Assembly: GCA_035574455.1 (NCBI GenBank)
Contig: DATLYT010000104.1
Coordinates: 1-19,004, forward strand
DNA from: DATLYT01 sp035574455
GTDB taxonomy: Bacteria > Bacteroidota > Ignavibacteria > UBA10030
Direction of reading: 5' to 3'
Length of the DNA: 19,004 bases
Below, piece by piece: positions 15,522-19,004 of the stretch. Every line of letters begins with the position of its first letter. Positions within the stretch are counted from its first letter, which is position 1. The notes beneath the pieces were generated by a model that was not told where the DNA came from, did no database searches, and saw only the letters and a program-made list of their open reading frames with translations. Position numbers and translations under genes: made by a program.

Positions 15522-16136
15522 ATGGAAAAAGCGAAACTCACAACTGTCAGCTCAGTAGTCGCTGCGATTATTGCATCACTCTGCTGTATCGGTCCGGTCG
15601 TTGTCGCTTTGATCGGTGTCGGCAGCATCGGAGCGTTTGCCGTGTTTGAAGCTTACCGGCCCTACTTTTTTGCTCTCACGGTTCTACTCCTTGCTCTTGC
15701 TTTCTATCTTACCTATCGCAAGCGCGAGGTAATATGTGCCGACGGCAGCTGCAAGATCGAGAGTGCCGGAAGGTGGAGCAAGATCACCGTTTGGCTTGCG
15801 GCAGGTATTGCTGTGGTTGCCGTTGCCTTTCCGTTATTCGATTTCACTAATGCTACCGCAGCACAGGCGATGCTTACACAAGCTCGCCAGCAGAATCCTG
15901 CCCTGGCTGTTGCCGTGTTAGACATCGAGGGAATGGATTGCAAGGGGTGCGCCAAAGGGCTGGAAGCAACGCTGGATCGGGCTGACGGCGTCAGGAAAGC
16001 AGCCGTGGAGTTTGAGAAGACTCGAGCCGTCGTCGAGTTTGACTCCACAAAGATTTCCCTCCAGCGATTGATAGCAGTCGTGGATGAAACCGGGTTTAAG
16101 GCAAAGCCTGCAAATTCGAATACCAGTCACAACTAA
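15522..16136 (+). CDS. merTP: MerT-MerP fusion, mercuric ion transport protein
   Basis: 204 residues from the ATG at 15522, with AAGGAGGT about 8 bases upstream (a GTG immediately before is an alternative). Residues 1-110 are MerT-like: three membrane helices, the paired cysteines CC at 21-22 in the first helix, and a second Cys pair C72/C77 in the cytosolic loop. Residues about 127-195 are a heavy-metal-associated (MerP/HMA) domain with the metal-binding GMDCKGC at 137-143. The protein would capture and import Hg(II), or a related soft metal, for reduction. No merR, merA or merB is in the window, and no MerR operator is seen upstream. The neighbouring convergent gene is a CDF cation exporter. 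Confidence 0.9.
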   Translation: MEKAKLTTVSSVVAAIIASLCCIGPVVVALIGVGSIGAFAVFEAYRPYFFALTVLLLALAFYLTYRKREVICADGSCKIESAGRWSKITVWLAAGIAVVAVAFPLFDFTNATAAQAMLTQARQQNPALAVAVLDIEGMDCKGCAKGLEATLDRADGVRKAAVEFEKTRAVVEFDSTKISLQRLIAVVDETGFKAKPANSNTSHN

Positions 16137-16151
16137 GGAAGCGACACAGAT

Positions 16152-16274
16152 ATGATGGGCGGGCGAGGAGCCGAGCCGCTCATGCAGTATGCCGCAAAAA
16201 CAGCAACGGTGAAGAGAAAGGTTGTGGGAAAGGGTGAATCAAAACTGCGCTCCAGCCTCTCTGCTAAAAAGTGA
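16152..16274 (+). CDS. Possible 40-residue basic peptide after merTP
   Basis: A short frame starting ATG-ATG, 15 bases past the merTP stop, with AAGGAAG about 10 bases upstream, ending at TGA 16272-16274. It encodes a Lys/Arg/Ser-rich peptide (MMGGRGAEPLMQYAAKTATV, then a basic tail). Position and ribosome-binding site favour translation; there is no recognisable domain. It may simply be untranslated trailer of merTP. Confidence 0.3.
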   Translation: MMGGRGAEPLMQYAAKTATVKRKVVGKGESKLRSSLSAKK

Positions 16275-16289
16275 GAGAGGAATTCTGTA

Positions 16290-16319
16290 ACAACGCCCGG
16301 GTTAGCTCTCGGGCATTGT
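16290..16319. terminator. Hairpin between convergent merTP and CDF genes
   Basis: A GCCCG/CGGGC stem (16295-16299, 16310-16314) extends outward with one mismatch by four more pairs. It overlaps the stop codon of the minus-strand gene. T-tracts are poor on both sides, so efficiency is uncertain. Confidence 0.45.
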
Positions 16320-17275
16320 CATTCTTTTGCCGATTTCAACTGCTGGTGAATCTCGTCGTGCTCTTCCCGCGGTTCCAAATGCGTCAGGATGTGAATGGGA
16401 AGAGAAAAACGGTTCTTGACCGCCGCCTCAACCTCCGTTGCTTTCCAATGCGCTTCTTCGATGAGCGATCCTTTCGGGAAAAGCAAATGCACCTCGACCC
16501 AGATGGATGAGCCGCTGTGTCGGTGTCGAAGCTCATGATACCACAGACCGCGCTTCTGTGTCTCTTCGTCCAGCGCCCGCCGGAGTTGTCGTTCAATTTC
16601 CGGGTCGCCTTCATCCATCAGTCCGCCGACCGATTGACGGATAAGTTTTCCTCCAGACCAAAGAATATTGAGGGCGACGAGAATCGCCAGAATCGGGTCA
16701 AACGGAAGCCAACCCGTCCAGATCGTCAGCAGCAGTCCCACAATCACGCCAAAACTCGTCCATGAATCCGTCAGCACGTGCTTGCCGTTAGCGACGAGGA
16801 TGAGCGATTTACTTCGCTTCCCCTGCCACACAAGATAGCCGCCAAGGAACGCATTGATCGTTGTCGCGGCGGCCGTGTAGAGCGTGCCCGTGCCGAGATT
16901 CTGAATTGCCAGTCCGCCAAGCCACTTCATGATTGCCTCGTAGATGATGTAGAACGCGGCGAGTACAATCATCATCCCCTCCATGCCGGCAGAAAAATAG
17001 CTGATCTTCTCGTGACCGTACGGGTGGTTCACGTCCGCCGGCTTGATGCTGAGCCAGAGACTGAACGCCGCAAAGGCAACGGCAAAGACGTGAATGACCG
17101 ATTCCGCGGCGTCCGAGAAAATTGCGGCGGAATTGGTAATGGCGTACGCGTACGATTTTCCCGCAAGCATCAGGAACCCGACGGCAAGGGAAAGCGAGAT
17201 CGCCAGTTTCTGTTGGGCGATCGAACCGTTGCCGTTGGAAGATGCAACTTCTTGCTGGACGAGGGGATTGTGCAT
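16319..17275 (-). CDS. Cation diffusion facilitator (CDF) metal exporter
   Basis: 318 residues with about six membrane helices and a cytosolic C-terminal domain of about 95 residues. Family signatures: SDAAESVIH at 54-62, HPYGHEKISYFSAGMEG at 84-100, the second metal-site motif H166-x3-D170 (GKHVLTDSW), GGLMDEGD at 217-224 and a His-rich C-terminal domain (HELRHRHSG). The first site reads Glu58-x3-His62 rather than the commoner Asp/His-x3-Asp, so metal selectivity may differ. It exports divalent metals (Zn, Fe, Mn, Co or Cd) by proton antiport. The start codon lies 6 bases after the stop of the upstream membrane acyltransferase-like gene, whose 3' end supplies an AAGG site: an operon with translational coupling. 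Confidence 0.9.
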   Translation of the reverse strand: MHNPLVQQEVASSNGNGSIAQQKLAISLSLAVGFLMLAGKSYAYAITNSAAIFSDAAESVIHVFAVAFAAFSLWLSIKPADVNHPYGHEKISYFSAGMEGMMIVLAAFYIIYEAIMKWLGGLAIQNLGTGTLYTAAATTINAFLGGYLVWQGKRSKSLILVANGKHVLTDSWTSFGVIVGLLLTIWTGWLPFDPILAILVALNILWSGGKLIRQSVGGLMDEGDPEIERQLRRALDEETQKRGLWYHELRHRHSGSSIWVEVHLLFPKGSLIEEAHWKATEVEAAVKNRFSLPIHILTHLEPREEHDEIHQQLKSAKE

Positions 17276-17281
17276 AAAACC

Positions 17282-18430
17282 TTACACCTTGATGAGCCAG
17301 TTCTTTCGATACATCACATACGCAATCAGATAAAGGAGGGCGACGTACATGAGCGAATGTAACAATGAAGCGATCATCGGGTCGCCCACGGGGACGAAGA
17401 GTGCTTGATAGTACCAGGTCTTCAATGAGATCGGGTCTCCATCCGGTCCTGAGACTTTGACAACGGTTGAGAGTCTCCCAAACAAGCCCGCGAGGACGAA
17501 CATGGTGATGGCGTTCTGCCCGTAAATCTCGAGCCACTTCGTCCAGCGTCGGTGTCCCTTCACGTCGATCAGCCAGTAGCAAACACCAAGGCACACCATC
17601 GCCAGACCAGCCATGAATACCGAGTATGAGCTCGTCCAGAGATTCTTGTTAATCGGGAGGAAGTAGTCCATGATGCTGCCGGCGAATAGGAGAAGACTGC
17701 CGTGGACAAAGAGCCAGACGGTCTTTTCTTCTTGTGATTTCTCGGAGCGGAGAAGATGACCCGTCAACGCGCCAAACAATGTGGTTGCGATGGCCGGAAG
17801 GGTGCTGAAAATTCCTTCCGGGTCGAAACCGGGCACCGGTGCGCCGCTCCAGGTATGGCCGGCGAGTAGCGTAGAATCGATATACCAGCAGAGATTGCCT
17901 GTGGGCTCGAGAACCCCCGCGCCGTATCCGGGCACAGGAATGACCTTCATCGCAATCCAGTAGATTCCAAGAAGCGCACCCGTGATCCACACTTGTTGCC
18001 GCAGGTTTGTTTTGAGGAAGAGAAGCCCGACAACAAGATAGCAGACAGCGATACGTTGGAGCACACCAGGAATACGGATGCTGTCCCAGGAAAATTTATG
18101 GCCGAAGGCAAGACCGAACGGGAAGCCACTCAGAAACAACCCAAGGGCGAAAATGATGGCCGAACGCTGTAAAACGTGGAGGGCGAGCTTTGTCTTGTCG
18201 TCGCCTCGTTCGATCCGCTTGGCGAACGAGAAGGTCATCGCGACGCCGACAATCCAGAGGAAGAACGGGAAAATCGTATCGGTGTACGTCCATCCATGCC
18301 ACGCCGCGTGCTTGAACGGCGGATAGATGTGGCCCCAGTCGCCGGGGTTGTTGACGAGCATCATCCCTGCAATGGTCGCGCCGCGGAAGACGTCGAGGGA
18401 GGCGAGCCGTTTGGACGAAAGGTCGGTCAT
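17282..18430 (-). CDS. HGSNAT/DUF5009-like membrane acyltransferase homologue
   Basis: 382 residues with about ten hydrophobic helices. The N-terminus RLASLDVFRGATIAGMMLVN, then FKHAAWHGWTYTDTIFPFFLWIVGVA at 39-64, are diagnostic of the heparan-alpha-glucosaminide N-acetyltransferase-like (DUF5009/NagX) family. His41 aligns with the proposed active-site His of human HGSNAT. Further motifs are PGVLQRIAVCYL, GNLCWYIDSTLL and FDPEGIFSTLPAIATTLFGALTG. The family is thought to move an acyl group across the membrane onto sugars. The substrate here is unknown; the window also encodes a NodB deacetylase, but at a distance. It is coupled to the CDF gene by a 6-base gap. The ribosome-binding site is weak. 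Confidence 0.87.
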   Translation of the reverse strand: MTDLSSKRLASLDVFRGATIAGMMLVNNPGDWGHIYPPFKHAAWHGWTYTDTIFPFFLWIVGVAMTFSFAKRIERGDDKTKLALHVLQRSAIIFALGLFLSGFPFGLAFGHKFSWDSIRIPGVLQRIAVCYLVVGLLFLKTNLRQQVWITGALLGIYWIAMKVIPVPGYGAGVLEPTGNLCWYIDSTLLAGHTWSGAPVPGFDPEGIFSTLPAIATTLFGALTGHLLRSEKSQEEKTVWLFVHGSLLLFAGSIMDYFLPINKNLWTSSYSVFMAGLAMVCLGVCYWLIDVKGHRRWTKWLEIYGQNAITMFVLAGLFGRLSTVVKVSGPDGDPISLKTWYYQALFVPVGDPMIASLLHSLMYVALLYLIAYVMYRKNWLIKV

Positions 18431-18513
18431 ATCGAGATGTTCAATTTCCGATTGCCGGACTGCAGGCTTTACATCAAATCGTCAACCGAGAATTACCAGG
18501 TCGTCAAGGGTTA

Positions 18514-18612
18514 TCATCCCCACGCAGTTCCGGAGCGGAAGAAGACTACCACAATCCAGCCGATAAGGAGAGCGAGTACGATAGCGATACGATACTTTTG
18601 GTTCTGGGTCAT
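18514..18612 (-). CDS. Predicted 32-residue single-pass membrane peptide
   Basis: A short frame from the ATG at 18612 to TGA at 18514-18516. It reads MTQNQKYR, then a hydrophobic helix IAIVLALLIGWIVVVFF (about 9-25), then RSGTAWG. A basic residue on each side of one helix is typical of real membrane micropeptides. It lies between the small gene at 18687 and the HGSNAT-like gene on the same strand. No clear ribosome-binding site is visible, and I do not recognise a family. Confidence 0.4.
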   Translation of the reverse strand: MTQNQKYRIAIVLALLIGWIVVVFFRSGTAWG

Positions 18613-18630
18613 AAATCGTTATGCTAGAAA

Positions 18631-18649
18631 GTCCCGTCAAGATAGGGAC
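18631..18649 (-). terminator. Weak hairpin after the last minus-strand gene
   Basis: A GTCCC/GGGAC stem around a 9-base loop, followed on the minus strand by TTTCT. The stem is only 5 bp, so this is at best a weak terminator or attenuator between 18687-18944 and the downstream genes. Confidence 0.3.
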
Positions 18650-18686
18650 AAAAGGCGGGAGATGCAAAGGACGAGGAGCAGAATTT

Positions 18687-18944
18687 CTACACCTCATGCA
18701 TCTTCCTAATATCTTCCGGTGTGAAGCGCATCAGTTTGATGGCGCGCGCTTTATGCCGCTCTATCGTTGGTACGGCCAGCAGCGCCTGATCCCGACTGTC
18801 GGCTTCTACGATCACCCAGCCGCAGTGCTCGCCGTCTTTGCATCCCCAATCCCACCGTGTGACACTTCCCACCGCTTCAATGACTTTTATCGCCTTGACG
18901 CATTCCTCTTGCGTATGCGGTGCGATCACCAAATACCGATCCAT
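18687..18944 (-). CDS. Small soluble protein with GCKDGEHCGW motif (unknown function)
   Basis: 85 residues from the ATG at 18944, which has AGGAGG 9 bases upstream; the frame stays open to 18992 but without such a site. The sequence MDRYLVIAPHTQEECVKAI reads as the first strand and helix of a small ferredoxin-like alpha/beta fold, followed by WDWGCKDGEHCGWVIVEADS and ALLAVPTIERHKARAIKL. It resembles short hypothetical proteins of the DUF3303/stress-responsive dimeric barrel sort, but I cannot name the family. Cys and His in GCKDGEHCGW could bind a metal. No signal peptide, so cytoplasmic. Confidence 0.8.
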   Translation of the reverse strand: MDRYLVIAPHTQEECVKAIKVIEAVGSVTRWDWGCKDGEHCGWVIVEADSRDQALLAVPTIERHKARAIKLMRFTPEDIRKMHEV

Positions 18945-19004
18945 ACTATTTCTCCTCCTATTCGATGGTTGAAAAAGCTCCCTTGCGTGCACCCGGGCCG
19001 AGAA

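Noticed and set aside
17141..17153. CGTACG-CGTACG palindrome
   Set aside because: It encodes Tyr-Ala-Tyr-Ala inside the CDF gene; coding explains it.
16809..17594. 261-residue minus-strand frame across the CDF/HGSNAT-like junction
   Set aside because: Out of frame with two well-recognised genes and of Arg/Cys/His-rich shadow composition.

Overview
The window is about 19 kb of bacterial chromosome with closely packed genes on both strands. Gene content (TypA, Mfd, TatA, an OmpR-type two-component system, a YceI protein, a DoxX protein, an HGSNAT-like membrane protein) points to a Gram-negative-type bacterium. Small secreted proteins of a style common in the Bacteroidota/Ignavibacteriota/Chlorobi neighbourhood suggest that group. 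This placement is an inference with low confidence, because no rRNA or ribosomal-protein gene is present. Several genes have near-perfect Shine-Dalgarno sites (DoxX, MerTP, the small secreted proteins, the last gene). Others, including typA, have none. No tRNA, rRNA, CRISPR array, insertion sequence or phage gene was seen.

Layout. 1-885 (+): 3' part of a YVTN-type beta-propeller gene. It converges on a small secreted Cys-containing protein (948-1328, -) across a strong shared hairpin. 1502-3328 (-): one protein joining a GT4-like glycosyltransferase to a NodB-type polysaccharide deacetylase. 3451-4163 (-): a probable three-gene operon of a 45-residue membrane peptide, tatA and a Lys-rich secreted protein, closed by a clean terminator. 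Upstream of it, at 4222-4243, lies a perfect palindrome matching the core of the CusR/PcoR metal-response box. It sits just past the end of a CusS/CusR-like sensor kinase and response regulator pair (4282-6373, -), so that system is the obvious candidate regulator. 6452-8311 (-): typA. 8637-12008 (+): mfd, divergent from typA. The spacer between them holds a minus-strand terminator with no gene assigned to it.

12134-15358 (+): DoxX membrane protein, CatE-like two-domain VOC dioxygenase, periplasmic YceI protein and a YdjM/DUF457 membrane protein, with terminators between several of them. 15522-16136 (+): MerT-MerP fusion. It converges on a CDF cation efflux gene (16319-17275, -), which is coupled to an HGSNAT/DUF5009-like membrane acyltransferase homologue (17282-18430, -). 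Upstream of these are a 32-residue membrane peptide (18514-18612, -) and a small conserved-looking cytoplasmic protein (18687-18944, -).

Functional theme. Housekeeping genes (typA, mfd) are interleaved with metal handling and envelope functions: a heavy-metal-type two-component system, MerTP, a CDF exporter, TatA, and envelope sugar chemistry. The most noteworthy feature is the CusR-like palindrome that may place a micropeptide-tatA-secreted protein operon under metal-responsive control.
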